DNA from: G963422745 sp963422745
Lineage (GTDB): Bacteria > Actinomycetota > Acidimicrobiia > Acidimicrobiales > Aldehydirespiratoraceae
Reading direction: 5' to 3'
Length of the DNA stretch: 64,000 nt
NCBI GenBank assembly: GCA_963422745.1
Contig: OY730477.1
Location: forward strand, 2,790,001-2,854,000
The position numbers and the translations under genes are program-made. Position 1 is the stretch's first letter. Every line of letters starts with the position of its first letter. The notes beneath the pieces are model-generated. The model saw only the letters and a list, made by a program, of their open reading frames with translations. It made no database searches and was not told where the DNA came from. Below are positions 39,172 through 47,969 of this stretch, one piece after another.

Positions 39172-40413
39172 GTGCGCGTGGTCTCCCCCCGCGTTCGCCT
39201 GGTGATCCTCTTCGGGGGCCGGTCCGCCGAACACGAAGTTTCGTGCATATCGGCCCGTCATGTTCTGGCCGCTGCCGACCCGACCAAGTATCAGATCGAA
39301 CCTGTTGGTATAACCCGAGACGGCCGTTGGGTGCATGCCGAAGACGCTGCTGAAGCGTTGCAGGCCGGCGATGGTGAGCTGCCGAAGGTGCTCACCGCAA
39401 GCGGACCCACGATTGATGCGCTTGAAGTTCTCGACACGGATTACAAGCCTGCGAACCCGGACCAGTCGACACCACACCTGCACCCGAAGACTCAGCCCGA
39501 CCACACACCGCCCCAAACAAACGACACGACGCCATACCCGGACTTCGAACCTTCGGTGACGGTCGTTTTTCCCGTCATGCATGGCCCGATGGGCGAGGAC
39601 GGCACGATTCAGGGTCTGCTTGAGCTGGCCGGTGTTGCCTATGTCGGAGCAGGCGTGTTGGCCTCGTCGCTGTGCATGAACAAGGTGGCCTGCAAGCAGA
39701 TGCTGGCGAGCAGCGGGATCGGCGTGGGGAAATACCGATGGTTTACCTTTGATGAGGACACGGTGCGTACCTCAGAAGGTGACAGGTCCTCAGTCCTGCG
39801 TGAAGCTGAGCAGGCCACCAATGACTTCGGATTGCCCTTGTTCGTGAAGCCCGCAAACATGGGATCCTCAATCGGGGTCAGCCGGGCGACCGATCTTGAC
39901 AGTGTGACCAACGCAGTCCGGTTGGCGGCAACCTATGACCGCACGGTCATCATTGAAGAGGCGATCCGTGGCCGAGAGATCGAGATCTCAGTTCTCGGCA
40001 ACAGCGATCCCGTTGCGAGCGTGGCCGGGGAGATTCTTCCAGGCGCCGACTTCTACGATTACCGGGACAAGTACCAATCAGGTGCCGAGCTACTGGTACC
40101 CGCTCCCCTCAGCGACGAAGAGCTAGCCAGGCTTCAAGGAATTGCGATTGCTTCTTATCGTGCTTGCAGGGTGGAAGGACTAGCACGGGTCGACTTCTTG
40201 TATGAGGACGGCTCGGTTGACCCAGCGGCAAATCGAGGTTGGCTGGTCAATGAGATCAACACCATGCCCGGGTTCACGCCAATCTCGCTGTATCCGAAAT
40301 TATGGTCGGTAACCGGGCTCGACTACCCGTCGCTCATCGACAAGCTGATCGCTTTGGCCATCTCCCGTCACCAACGAAATGCCCTACATGCCCGCACCGA
40401 CCATCAGTCGTAA
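39172..40413 (+). CDS. ddl: D-alanine-D-alanine ligase with a Pro/Thr/His-rich insertion
   Basis: ATP-grasp ligase making D-Ala-D-Ala for MurF. GTG codons at 39172 and 39178 are the likely starts and give 411-413 residues. FGGRSAEHEVS opens the N-terminal domain, PVMHGPMGEDGTIQGLLEL is the substrate region, and NEINTMPGFTPIS the C-terminal metal and substrate site. Between Leu88 and about residue 127 there is a low-complexity insertion (ANPDQSTPHLHPKTQPDHTP and following) absent from typical Ddl. It sits in a surface loop before the HGPMGEDG strand. The 3' end (RTDHQS-stop) is copied in the downstream repeats. Confidence 0.94.
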   Translation: MRVVSPRVRLVILFGGRSAEHEVSCISARHVLAAADPTKYQIEPVGITRDGRWVHAEDAAEALQAGDGELPKVLTASGPTIDALEVLDTDYKPANPDQSTPHLHPKTQPDHTPPQTNDTTPYPDFEPSVTVVFPVMHGPMGEDGTIQGLLELAGVAYVGAGVLASSLCMNKVACKQMLASSGIGVGKYRWFTFDEDTVRTSEGDRSSVLREAEQATNDFGLPLFVKPANMGSSIGVSRATDLDSVTNAVRLAATYDRTVIIEEAIRGREIEISVLGNSDPVASVAGEILPGADFYDYRDKYQSGAELLVPAPLSDEELARLQGIAIASYRACRVEGLARVDFLYEDGSVDPAANRGWLVNEINTMPGFTPISLYPKLWSVTGLDYPSLIDKLIALAISRHQRNALHARTDHQS

Positions 40414-40745
40414 GCCAACCACACCAACCACCACTCACCAACCACACCGACCACCACTCAAATCTGCCAGAGTCATCAGCCGCGTTTCACTCACCAACCA
40501 ACCACACCAACCATCAGTCATAAGCCAACCACACCAACCACCACCCACATCTACCGGAGTCATCAGCGGCGCTTCCCACACCCACCAACCACACCAACCA
40601 TCAGTCATAAGCCAACCACCGGCCATCAGTCATCAGCCAACCACACCAAAGCACCACCCACATCTACCGGAGTCATCAGCGGCGCTTCCCACAACCGACC
40701 GTCAGTCGTAAGCCAACCACACACCCACCACACATGTCTGCCAGA
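40390..40745. repeat. Degenerate tandem repeats seeded by the ddl 3' end
   Basis: CGACCATCAGTCGTAAGCC at the ddl stop recurs as CAACCATCAGTCATAAGCC and CGACCGTCAGTCGTAAGCC, interspersed with CCAACCACACCAACCACC and ACATCTACCGGAGTCATCAGC. Some copies keep the terminal codons HQS-stop. The array fills the gap to the convergent TetR gene. Confidence 0.88.
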
Positions 40746-40785
40746 GTCGTCAGTCGCGCTCCAGTTCGCTTTCTGGGTTGGCTAC

Positions 40786-41433
40786 CTACAGAACCGGCCC
40801 GAGGGTAGGTGCTGGCTTCGTGGTAACACGCGGCTCAAGGGCGGCACGCAAGAAACGAACCAACTCCTGACGACGCGCCACCGTGCCGCGCAGGGTCGGT
40901 GCCAACCCCATGGCCCTTTGCACCTCAAGTTCGGTGGCCACACCCACAACGGTTGAATACAACGACAGCAGCAACATCGACGGATCACTTCGCCTGAGGC
41001 GGCCAGCCTGCATCTCACGTTCCAGAAATGTCCGCGCTCGGTCCAGCACTGGCGCAACCTGCGTCGCTAATCGATCAGCCGAAAGCGAACCAGGTCGGGT
41101 CACTTCACGCACCAGTCCCAACAATTCCGGTCGGGCAACGGCCGTGCGAAACACCCGCCGCACTATCGCCTCCACTTGGGCGAAGCCACGCAGACCTTTT
41201 GACACCTCCTGCTCAAAGACCTTCGCGAGGTCAAGAGCAGCCGTGTCGATCACCGCTTCAAACAGCAATTGCTTCGACGGGAAATGGTAGAGAATCGTCT
41301 GCTTGCGTATGCCGAGTTGATCAGCCAGGGCATCCAACGATGTCGCTGCGAACCCATCGGTACCAAAGAGCCGCATAGCCTCATCAAGGATCCGATCGCG
41401 CGTTGATCCCGTCACAACTCCAAGTGCTAACAC
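40786..41433 (-). CDS. TetR/AcrR-family transcriptional regulator
   Basis: A 215-residue repressor. The N-terminal helix-turn-helix is clear: RDRILDEAMRLFGTDGFAATS, then LADQLGIRKQTILYHFPSK at about 33-52. The C-terminal ligand-binding domain is unassigned. A GTG start at 41433 is used; a GTG at 41415 would give a more usual N-terminus. The palindrome in the 45-bp divergent spacer is the probable operator, so it likely represses itself and the reductase-HAD operon. Confidence 0.9.
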   Translation of the reverse strand: MLALGVVTGSTRDRILDEAMRLFGTDGFAATSLDALADQLGIRKQTILYHFPSKQLLFEAVIDTAALDLAKVFEQEVSKGLRGFAQVEAIVRRVFRTAVARPELLGLVREVTRPGSLSADRLATQVAPVLDRARTFLEREMQAGRLRRSDPSMLLLSLYSTVVGVATELEVQRAMGLAPTLRGTVARRQELVRFLRAALEPRVTTKPAPTLGPVL

Positions 41434-41439
41434 AGATCG

Positions 41440-41455
41440 TCTACCATTTGGTAGA
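41440..41455. promoter_or_regulatory. Probable TetR operator palindrome
   Basis: TCTACCA-TT-TGGTAGA has two perfect 7-bp arms around a 2-bp centre. It lies in the 45-bp spacer between the divergent TetR gene and the reductase-HAD gene, where binding would block both promoters. Confidence 0.75.
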
Positions 41456-41478
41456 GAATTCGGCTAGACACTCCCACA

Positions 41479-43923
41479 ATGATCCGCGATCGACTCAGCA
41501 CCAAACGTATCGCAATCACCGGGGCCACTGGCTTTCTCGGCACCGCACTCGTTGAACGTCTGATGCGCACGGTCCCGGATTGCGAACTGGTTCTCATAGT
41601 GCGACCAGGTCGTCGGGGAGTACACAGCCGTGTGACCCGTGACATCTTGAACAACGATGCCTTCAACCAGCTCCGATCCGAATTCGCCAACAAGACTCTC
41701 GGCGTCGCAAACACCCTCAGCGTCAAAGACGGATCCGATGAGACCTTTGAGGACATGTGCGCACGTCGCATCCACTGCGTGGCCGGTGATGTCGGCACGG
41801 ACGGGCTCGGCCTCGACGACAACGGCCGAGCCCTCCTGGAGACCGTGGACCTCGCCATCCATTCCGCCGCCAGCGTTAGTTTCGACTCCGCTCTTGATGA
41901 TGCCGTTGAGGTGAACCTGCTCGGCCCAAGCCGGGTGGCTGTCGCTCTCGCAGAGGCAGCCACCCGCCGAAGCGAACCATCCTTGGGTGGGTTAGCACCG
42001 CGCCAACCCGCCCATCTGGTGGCCGTCTCCACCTGCTACGTAGCAGGGAGCCGTCGCGGCGAAGCCCCCGAACAACTCGTGGAAGAATCACCATTCTTTG
42101 TCGACGTTGACTGGCGTGCCGAAGTCGCATACGCACGCAGATCCAGGATCGATGCCGAACAGGCAAGCCGAGCCCCAGAACGCCTCGCCGTACTGCGAGA
42201 AGAGGCAGTAAGAGCACTCGGTGCCGCCGGAACGCCCGCCATCACCGAACGTGCGGAGAACCTACGGCGCAAGTGGGTGCAGGACCGGATGACACAAATC
42301 GGTCGAGGTCGCGCCTCCGGTCTCGGTTTCCCAGACGCCTACGCCTTTACCAAAGCTCTTGGCGAACGCTGTCTCCTCGAAACCAGGGGCACGGTTCCGG
42401 TGAGCATCGTGAGACCCTCAATAATCGAGTCCGCTCTGCAGGAGCCGTCACCGGGATGGATTCGCGGATTCCGGATGGCCGAGCCAGTCATTGCCGCCTA
42501 TGCACGGGGGCTGCTCAGGGAATTCCCGGGTGTGCCCGAGGGTGTGATCGACGTCATTCCGGTTGACCTTGTGGTCGCCACCATTTTGGCAATTGGTGCC
42601 CGTGGTCCGGTTCATGACCACATCGGTGACCACAAGCCCGATGTCACTCAGATTGCATCAGGCTCAAGCAACCCACTGAAATACGGCGAACTCGTCGACT
42701 TGGTGCGGGCATGGTTTACCGAGAATCCGGTCTACGACGAACGCAATCAGCCAATCTCGGTGCCTGAATGGAGTTTCCCCGGCCGCGGGCGTGTTGCACG
42801 CCAACTAAGTCGAGCCCGCAAGGGAATCGACTTAGCCGAACGGTTGCTCCATGCCCTACCGCTACGTGGCCGACAAGCCGAGTTCGGCGCAGAGCTTGAG
42901 GAGCGCCGAGAACAACTCGCCCGTGCCTCCGGCTATGTCGAACTCTATGGGGCCTATGCCGAATGCGAAGCCCTGTATCAGCTCAACAATATGTATGCGC
43001 TCTGGAACAGCCTCGATGATGCCGATCGCGCAGACTTCTGCATGGACCCGAAGACCGTGGATTGGCCGACCTACGTGCAGACCATCCATCTGCCGTCCAT
43101 GGTTCGCCAGGCCCGGCTGAAGATGGCGCCCAGCTCGAAACAAACGACCGGGCGAAACCAGCGACTTCGCCAACAGGTGCTGTCGCCGAAACGCCAACTA
43201 GCGGTGTTCGATCTTGAGAACACTCTTATCGCCGGAAACGTAGTGGCGACATATGCCTGGCTGGCCACCCGCCATCTCAACACCGGGGACCGGGCGCGGT
43301 TCACCATCAAGACCCTGCGCGACGCACCAACCATGCTTGCCCTTGACCGAGCAGACCGAAGCGACTTTCTGCGCTACTTCTATCGTCGTTTCGAGAACGC
43401 ACCAGTCGATCGCCTACAGCAAGACTCGACTGAGTTGATGAGCGACCTGCTGCTCGCCAAGTCGTTCCCCGACGGCATCCGACGGGTCCGTGAGCACCGC
43501 CGCCTCGGCCATCGCACGCTCCTCATCACCGGTGCGTTGGACTTCGTAGTGGAACCTCTCCGACCGCTCTTCGACGACATCGTCGCCGCCGAGATGAGTG
43601 CCGACAACGGCTTCTACGATGGTCGTCTGCGCTCCGCACCTCCTACCGGCGAAGCCCGATACCAAACCATCGTTGACTATGCCGAACTTCACGGCTTGGA
43701 ACTGCGCGAGTGCGTGGCCTACGCCGATTCGAGTTCGGACCTTCCGATGCTTGAGGCAGTCGGGTTCCCGGTTGCGGTCAACGCCGAAATCAAGCTCGCA
43801 GCCATAGCGCGGCGACGAGGGTGGCTCGTTGAGCAATGGTCCAAGTCGACCGGAGCGCCCAACCGGTTCATCCCGATCGGGCCCCGAACTGATCGCCGTT
43901 CCGTCCACGCCCGGGCAATCTGA
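41479..43923 (+). CDS. Fatty-acyl reductase-like SDR fused to a HAD-IB phosphatase-like domain
   Basis: The 814-residue protein opens with an extended-SDR/male-sterility domain: TGATGFLGT at 14-22 binds NADP, and DAYAFTKALGE near 283-293 contains the Tyr-x-x-x-Lys pair. This resembles fatty-acyl-CoA reductases (acyl-CoA to aldehyde or alcohol). From about residue 573 a HAD-IB domain follows (VFDLENTLI, LLITGALDFVVEPL, YADSSSDLPMLEAVG). Motif I has Glu where a second Asp is usual (D-x-E-x-T), so phosphatase activity may be altered. The fusion and its operon with a LarA-like protein and PlsC suggest an unusual lipid pathway. Confidence 0.85.
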   Translation: MIRDRLSTKRIAITGATGFLGTALVERLMRTVPDCELVLIVRPGRRGVHSRVTRDILNNDAFNQLRSEFANKTLGVANTLSVKDGSDETFEDMCARRIHCVAGDVGTDGLGLDDNGRALLETVDLAIHSAASVSFDSALDDAVEVNLLGPSRVAVALAEAATRRSEPSLGGLAPRQPAHLVAVSTCYVAGSRRGEAPEQLVEESPFFVDVDWRAEVAYARRSRIDAEQASRAPERLAVLREEAVRALGAAGTPAITERAENLRRKWVQDRMTQIGRGRASGLGFPDAYAFTKALGERCLLETRGTVPVSIVRPSIIESALQEPSPGWIRGFRMAEPVIAAYARGLLREFPGVPEGVIDVIPVDLVVATILAIGARGPVHDHIGDHKPDVTQIASGSSNPLKYGELVDLVRAWFTENPVYDERNQPISVPEWSFPGRGRVARQLSRARKGIDLAERLLHALPLRGRQAEFGAELEERREQLARASGYVELYGAYAECEALYQLNNMYALWNSLDDADRADFCMDPKTVDWPTYVQTIHLPSMVRQARLKMAPSSKQTTGRNQRLRQQVLSPKRQLAVFDLENTLIAGNVVATYAWLATRHLNTGDRARFTIKTLRDAPTMLALDRADRSDFLRYFYRRFENAPVDRLQQDSTELMSDLLLAKSFPDGIRRVREHRRLGHRTLLITGALDFVVEPLRPLFDDIVAAEMSADNGFYDGRLRSAPPTGEARYQTIVDYAELHGLELRECVAYADSSSDLPMLEAVGFPVAVNAEIKLAAIARRRGWLVEQWSKSTGAPNRFIPIGPRTDRRSVHARAI

Positions 43924-43933
43924 GGTCGCAACG

Positions 43934-45550
43934 ATGGCTTCCAACGCCCGCCGCCACGCCCCACGACCCGGCTTCGTTCTTGAGGTGGACCGTTCCACCC
44001 CTCCGATCCTTTTCCATCACGGTGAGGGGTTTCGCCTCGAGAAACTACCGCCAGGTCGCAGTCGCGTGATCTACCCAGCTGAGCCTCTCGCGGGCTTGGC
44101 AGACCCCGATGAGGCAATCCGCCAGGCTCTGCTCAACCCGATCGCATCGGATCCGCTGCCTTCGCTGATGTTCACCGACATGAAGCTGACCATCGCTTTT
44201 GACGATCTCTCACTTCCTCTGCCTTCAATGCGTACACCCGACATCCGCCAGCGGATCATCGAACAGGTACTCGACATGGCGGCTGCGGCCGGTGTCGACG
44301 ACGTCCATCTGATAGCGGCGCTGGCACTGCATCGTCGTATGACCCCAACGGAGTTGCGTCACTGTCTTGGCGACCGAATCTACGACGCTTTCGCCCCTCA
44401 GGGCGCGCTCTACAACCACGACGCCGAGGACCCCAACGGCATGGTGGAACTGGGTCGGACCAGCCACAAAGAGCAGGTCACCATGAACAGGCGGGCCGCC
44501 GAGTCGGATCTGCTGGTGTACGTAAATCTGAACATCGTGTCCATGGACGGTGGCTGGAAATCAACCGCCACCGGCCTGTCGGACTACGCAGGGATACGCC
44601 ATCACCACAACGTGGCCACAATGCTCGAGTCGAAGAGCTTCATGGACCGCCACAGCTCAGAGCTGCATCATTCCAACTGGCGTCAAGGCGAGATCATCAC
44701 GAAGAACGGACCGCGGATATTTCAGATCGAGACGACGATTAACAACAACACCTTCGGATATGACGGCCCGGTCTCGGTGCTACAGAAACGAGAGTGGGAA
44801 TGGACCACGAGGGACAGGGCCTGTTTCATCGGAATGAAGAAGTCGCTTGACGTTCTTCCCAGATCGGCAGGACGGACGATCTTCAGCAACTGGCGAGCAC
44901 CCTATGAACTGACCTCGGTGCAAGCTGGCGACGTTAACGCCGTACATGAGATCACGCTCGAGAATTGCTTCAGGCAGCATCTCGTGCCGGTTGAGGGCCA
45001 GACTGATGTGTTGACGCTGGGGTTGCCCTACATATGCCCCTACAACGTCAACTCGGTAATGAATCCGATCCTGGTGATGTGCCTGGGGCTCGGTTATTTC
45101 TTCAACATGTACCGGGGACGGCCGTTGGTACGCGAGGGCGGCGTCTTGATCATGAGTCACCCCACTCCCTGGGAATTTCACCCGGTTCACCACCCGAGCT
45201 ACATCGACTTCTTTGAGCAACTTCTGACCGAGACCACCGATCCGTTGGAGTTGGAATCGAAATACGAAAAGCAGTTCGCCGAGGACGAATGGTACGTCCA
45301 CCTGTATCGCACAGGATTTGCATACCATGGGGTGCACCCGTTTTACATGTGGTACTGGGGAGCGCACGCGCTGCAGTGGCTCGGCAGGGTGATTGTCGTG
45401 GGCGGCAATCCCCGCGCCGTGCGACGGCTCGGCCTGCAGCCTGCTTCGACAATGCAAGACGCGCTTGAGATGGCGACGGACGTGGTCGGTTCAAGACCGA
45501 CCATTACCCATCTTCACAACCCACCAATCGTAATGGCCGACGTCACGTGA
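43934..45550 (+). CDS. LarA-like protein (DUF2088, nickel-pincer lactate racemase family)
   Basis: From the ATG at 43934 the protein has 538 residues. The N-terminal LarA fold is recognisable: AFDDLSLPLP (LarA: SDHTRP-like), LIAALALHRRMTPTEL with the His expected to bind nickel, LYNHDAEDPNGMV, then SDLLVYVNLN and a Lys in GGWKSTATG where LarA carries the pincer-bearing Lys. It is longer than LarA (about 420) and divergent in the C-terminal half. The family racemises or epimerises hydroxy acids. No larBCE pincer-synthesis genes are in the window. It sits between the reductase-HAD gene and plsC. Confidence 0.75.
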   Translation: MASNARRHAPRPGFVLEVDRSTPPILFHHGEGFRLEKLPPGRSRVIYPAEPLAGLADPDEAIRQALLNPIASDPLPSLMFTDMKLTIAFDDLSLPLPSMRTPDIRQRIIEQVLDMAAAAGVDDVHLIAALALHRRMTPTELRHCLGDRIYDAFAPQGALYNHDAEDPNGMVELGRTSHKEQVTMNRRAAESDLLVYVNLNIVSMDGGWKSTATGLSDYAGIRHHHNVATMLESKSFMDRHSSELHHSNWRQGEIITKNGPRIFQIETTINNNTFGYDGPVSVLQKREWEWTTRDRACFIGMKKSLDVLPRSAGRTIFSNWRAPYELTSVQAGDVNAVHEITLENCFRQHLVPVEGQTDVLTLGLPYICPYNVNSVMNPILVMCLGLGYFFNMYRGRPLVREGGVLIMSHPTPWEFHPVHHPSYIDFFEQLLTETTDPLELESKYEKQFAEDEWYVHLYRTGFAYHGVHPFYMWYWGAHALQWLGRVIVVGGNPRAVRRLGLQPASTMQDALEMATDVVGSRPTITHLHNPPIVMADVT

Positions 45551-46485
45551 CGCCGATCCGTCACAAACATGGTGCTCTGCTTTCCAGGTTGAGCCAATGG
45601 CGATCGTTACAGTTCCCTTATCGAGCACCCACAACTCCATTAGGGGTTGCACCACTTCCGAAACGACGAGGCACGGGGGCCGATTTCGACACCGACTGGG
45701 CCCGAAGCATGCCAGCACGTGTGGCACGAGCCGCCATCGTGGATGGCCCGATGCGATTGATGGTGAGAGGTTTGGCTGCACCGGAACGTCGCGGTCTGGA
45801 TCGTCTCACCGATGTTGAGGGTCCGCTGATCTTCGCCGCCAATCATCACAGTCATCTGGACACCCCGCTGTTGTTGACATCAATCCCAGAGCCGTGGCGT
45901 CACAAGATGGTTGCGGTTGCGGCGGCCGATTACTTCTTCACCAACCGCCTAGCCGGTTCGTTGTCGGCCTTGGCGATCGGCGCGATCCCTATCGAGCGAA
46001 ACAAGGTGGGCCGCCGCAGCGCCGAGACCGCCGCCGAACTCATACGCAAGGGCTGGAGCCTCTTGATCTTCCCCGAGGGCGGCCGCAGTCCGGACGGCTG
46101 GGGTCAACCATTCCGCGGCGGTGCCGCCTACCTGGCCACCAGGACGGGTGCGCCGGTGGTGCCCGTCCACCTCCGCGGGACCGGACGGATCCTGGGCAAG
46201 GGCCAGACTCTGCCGCGGCCAGGCACAACTTCGGTCACATTCGGACGACTACTGACCGCACGCCACGACGAGAATGCGGCGCGTTTCGCACGACGCATCG
46301 AACGCGACGTGGCAGCCTTGGCCGATGAGGTGTCCACAGACTGGTACCGGGCTCGGTTGCGGGCTCACGCGAACAGTAGTCCGACCCTCACCGGACCCAG
46401 CAACAGTCGATGGCGGCGGACATGGGCTCTCGGAAACGGATCGCGGAGCTCAAAGCAACACAGACACGGTTGGCCTCTCTTGTAA
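45547..46485 (+). CDS. PlsC-type 1-acylglycerol-3-phosphate acyltransferase
   Basis: A 312-residue LPLAT-family enzyme. The catalytic NHHSHLD (H-x4-D) is at about 99-105 and FPEGGRS at about 175-181. The GTG start overlaps the LarA-like stop (GTGA). It should acylate a lysophosphatidate-like acceptor at the membrane. In mycobacteria PlsC occurs fused to a HAD-IB domain (Rv2483c type); here the HAD domain is instead fused to the reductase two genes upstream, which ties the three proteins to one lipid pathway by inference. Confidence 0.88.
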   Translation: MTPIRHKHGALLSRLSQWRSLQFPYRAPTTPLGVAPLPKRRGTGADFDTDWARSMPARVARAAIVDGPMRLMVRGLAAPERRGLDRLTDVEGPLIFAANHHSHLDTPLLLTSIPEPWRHKMVAVAAADYFFTNRLAGSLSALAIGAIPIERNKVGRRSAETAAELIRKGWSLLIFPEGGRSPDGWGQPFRGGAAYLATRTGAPVVPVHLRGTGRILGKGQTLPRPGTTSVTFGRLLTARHDENAARFARRIERDVAALADEVSTDWYRARLRAHANSSPTLTGPSNSRWRRTWALGNGSRSSKQHRHGWPLL

Positions 46486-46497
46486 CATCACGTTTTT

Positions 46498-46842
46498 GTG
46501 ACACCACCACGCCAGGGATTGAAAGCCAACAAACGGCTCGGCGCCTGAAACACCACCAGACTTACAACACCACCACACCAGAGTCTGATAACCAACGAAC
46601 GACCCGGCGCCCACGACACCACCTAACTTACAACACCACCACACCAGAGTCTGATAACCAACGAACGACCCGGCGCCCACGACACCACCAGACTTACAAC
46701 ACCACCACACCAGAGTCTGATAACCAACGAACGACCCGGCGCCCACGACACCACCAGACTTACAACACCACCACACCAGGGATTGAAAGCCAACGAACAG
46801 CTCGGCGCCTGCGACACCACCACACCAACACCACCACAACTA
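46498..46842. repeat. 66-bp tandem repeat, about four full units plus variants
   Basis: CTTACAACACCACCACACC recurs at 46561, 46627, 46693 and 46759, exactly 66 bp apart; each unit also has CCAGAGTCTGATAACCAACG and CGACCCGGCGCCCACGAC. Flanking half-units carry GGGATTGAAAGCCAACRAAC. Being a multiple of three, the period keeps frames open on both strands, but no gene is supported. The gap lies between plsC and an oxidoreductase gene. Confidence 0.92.
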
Positions 46843-46945
46843 TGACGTTTCTCGAAGCAGTCAAACGCCGACCTAGATTCTGCGTCTTGACGCTGATCAC
46901 GGCAACGACCGAAGAGCTTCATCGGCTGTGCGCGAGACTTGGCGA

Positions 46946-47821
46946 ATGCGATTCTCATATGCCGAGTCCATGATCGATCCTGGGCTGTACCCAGACCTCG
47001 TGCGCCACGCGGAATCAGCAGGGTTCGATTCGTTCGTGGTGCCCGACTCGATCGCCTATCCCGCCGAGAGCGACACCAACTACCCCTACAACGAAGACGG
47101 TAGCCGCCAGTTTCTCGACGGTAAGCCGTTCATCGAACCCTTCTCGCTGATTCCTGCATTGGCGGCTGTCACCGAGCGCCTCAGGTTCAACACGTTTGTG
47201 GTCAAGCTCCCGGTACGCAATCCCGTGCTCGTAGCCAAACAGGTCACATCCGTGGCAGTGATCACGGGTGGGCGGTTCGGGTTCGGTGTAGGGACCAGCC
47301 CGTGGCCCGAGGACTATCAGATAACCGGTTCACCATGGCAACGGCGCGGAGCGCGGATGGACGAACAGATCGAGATCATCAACGCCCTTCAATCCGGCGA
47401 CTACGCGGAGTATCACGGCGAGTTCTACGACATCTGTCCCATAAAGCTGTGCCCGGTCCCCGAGACCCGTGTGCCGATACTGGTCGGCGGGCACTCCGCC
47501 ATGGCCCTCGAACGAGCTGGCCGTCTCGGCGACGGATGGATGCACGGCGGAGGAAGCGCCGAGGAACTCGCCCGTATGATGCGCGCCGTGAACAAGTCCC
47601 GTCAGCGTCACGACCGGGCCGATTTACCTTTCGAAGTGCACGCCATCAGCGTCGATGCCTACTCCCCCGCCGGTATCGAAAAACTGCGCAGCGCCGGTGT
47701 CACCGATGTGATCGTGGGATTTCGCGATGCCTACACGCAGGGTCCTGATACTCAGACAGTCGCAGAGAAGAAGGCTGCTATCGACTGGTTCGCCTCCGAG
47801 GTCATTGCCAAGGTGCGTTGA
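46946..47821 (+). CDS. LLM-class F420-dependent oxidoreductase
   Basis: A luciferase-like TIM-barrel protein of 291 residues from the ATG at 46946 (an upstream GTG is less likely). ITGGRFGFGVGTSPWPEDY is the family's cofactor-loop pattern, and VPILVGGHSAMALERAGRLGDGWM marks the phosphate-binding end. These actinobacterial enzymes typically use F420; FMN is an alternative. Substrate unknown. Confidence 0.86.
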   Translation: MRFSYAESMIDPGLYPDLVRHAESAGFDSFVVPDSIAYPAESDTNYPYNEDGSRQFLDGKPFIEPFSLIPALAAVTERLRFNTFVVKLPVRNPVLVAKQVTSVAVITGGRFGFGVGTSPWPEDYQITGSPWQRRGARMDEQIEIINALQSGDYAEYHGEFYDICPIKLCPVPETRVPILVGGHSAMALERAGRLGDGWMHGGGSAEELARMMRAVNKSRQRHDRADLPFEVHAISVDAYSPAGIEKLRSAGVTDVIVGFRDAYTQGPDTQTVAEKKAAIDWFASEVIAKVR

Positions 47822-47969
47822 GACTCAAGCGCTTCAAGCTCCAGATGCGCTACACAAGCCACCCGAGCCATGCCGTGATGGCGGTCAGGATCGTGGTGCC
47901 ACCGTCTTAGGCTGGCAAGGGTTCCATTGTCTGCGGGACCCCGATTCCTGACCGAAAGTGAGATTCTCC

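Noticed and set aside
46498..46842. GATTGAAAGCC motif resembling the end of CRISPR repeats
   Set aside because: It occurs only at the array edges, units are contiguous 66-bp repeats without spacers, and no cas genes are present.
46410..46973. Plus-strand frame with 22-residue repeats
   Set aside because: Overlaps plsC and the oxidoreductase gene in other frames; explained by the 66-bp repeat period.
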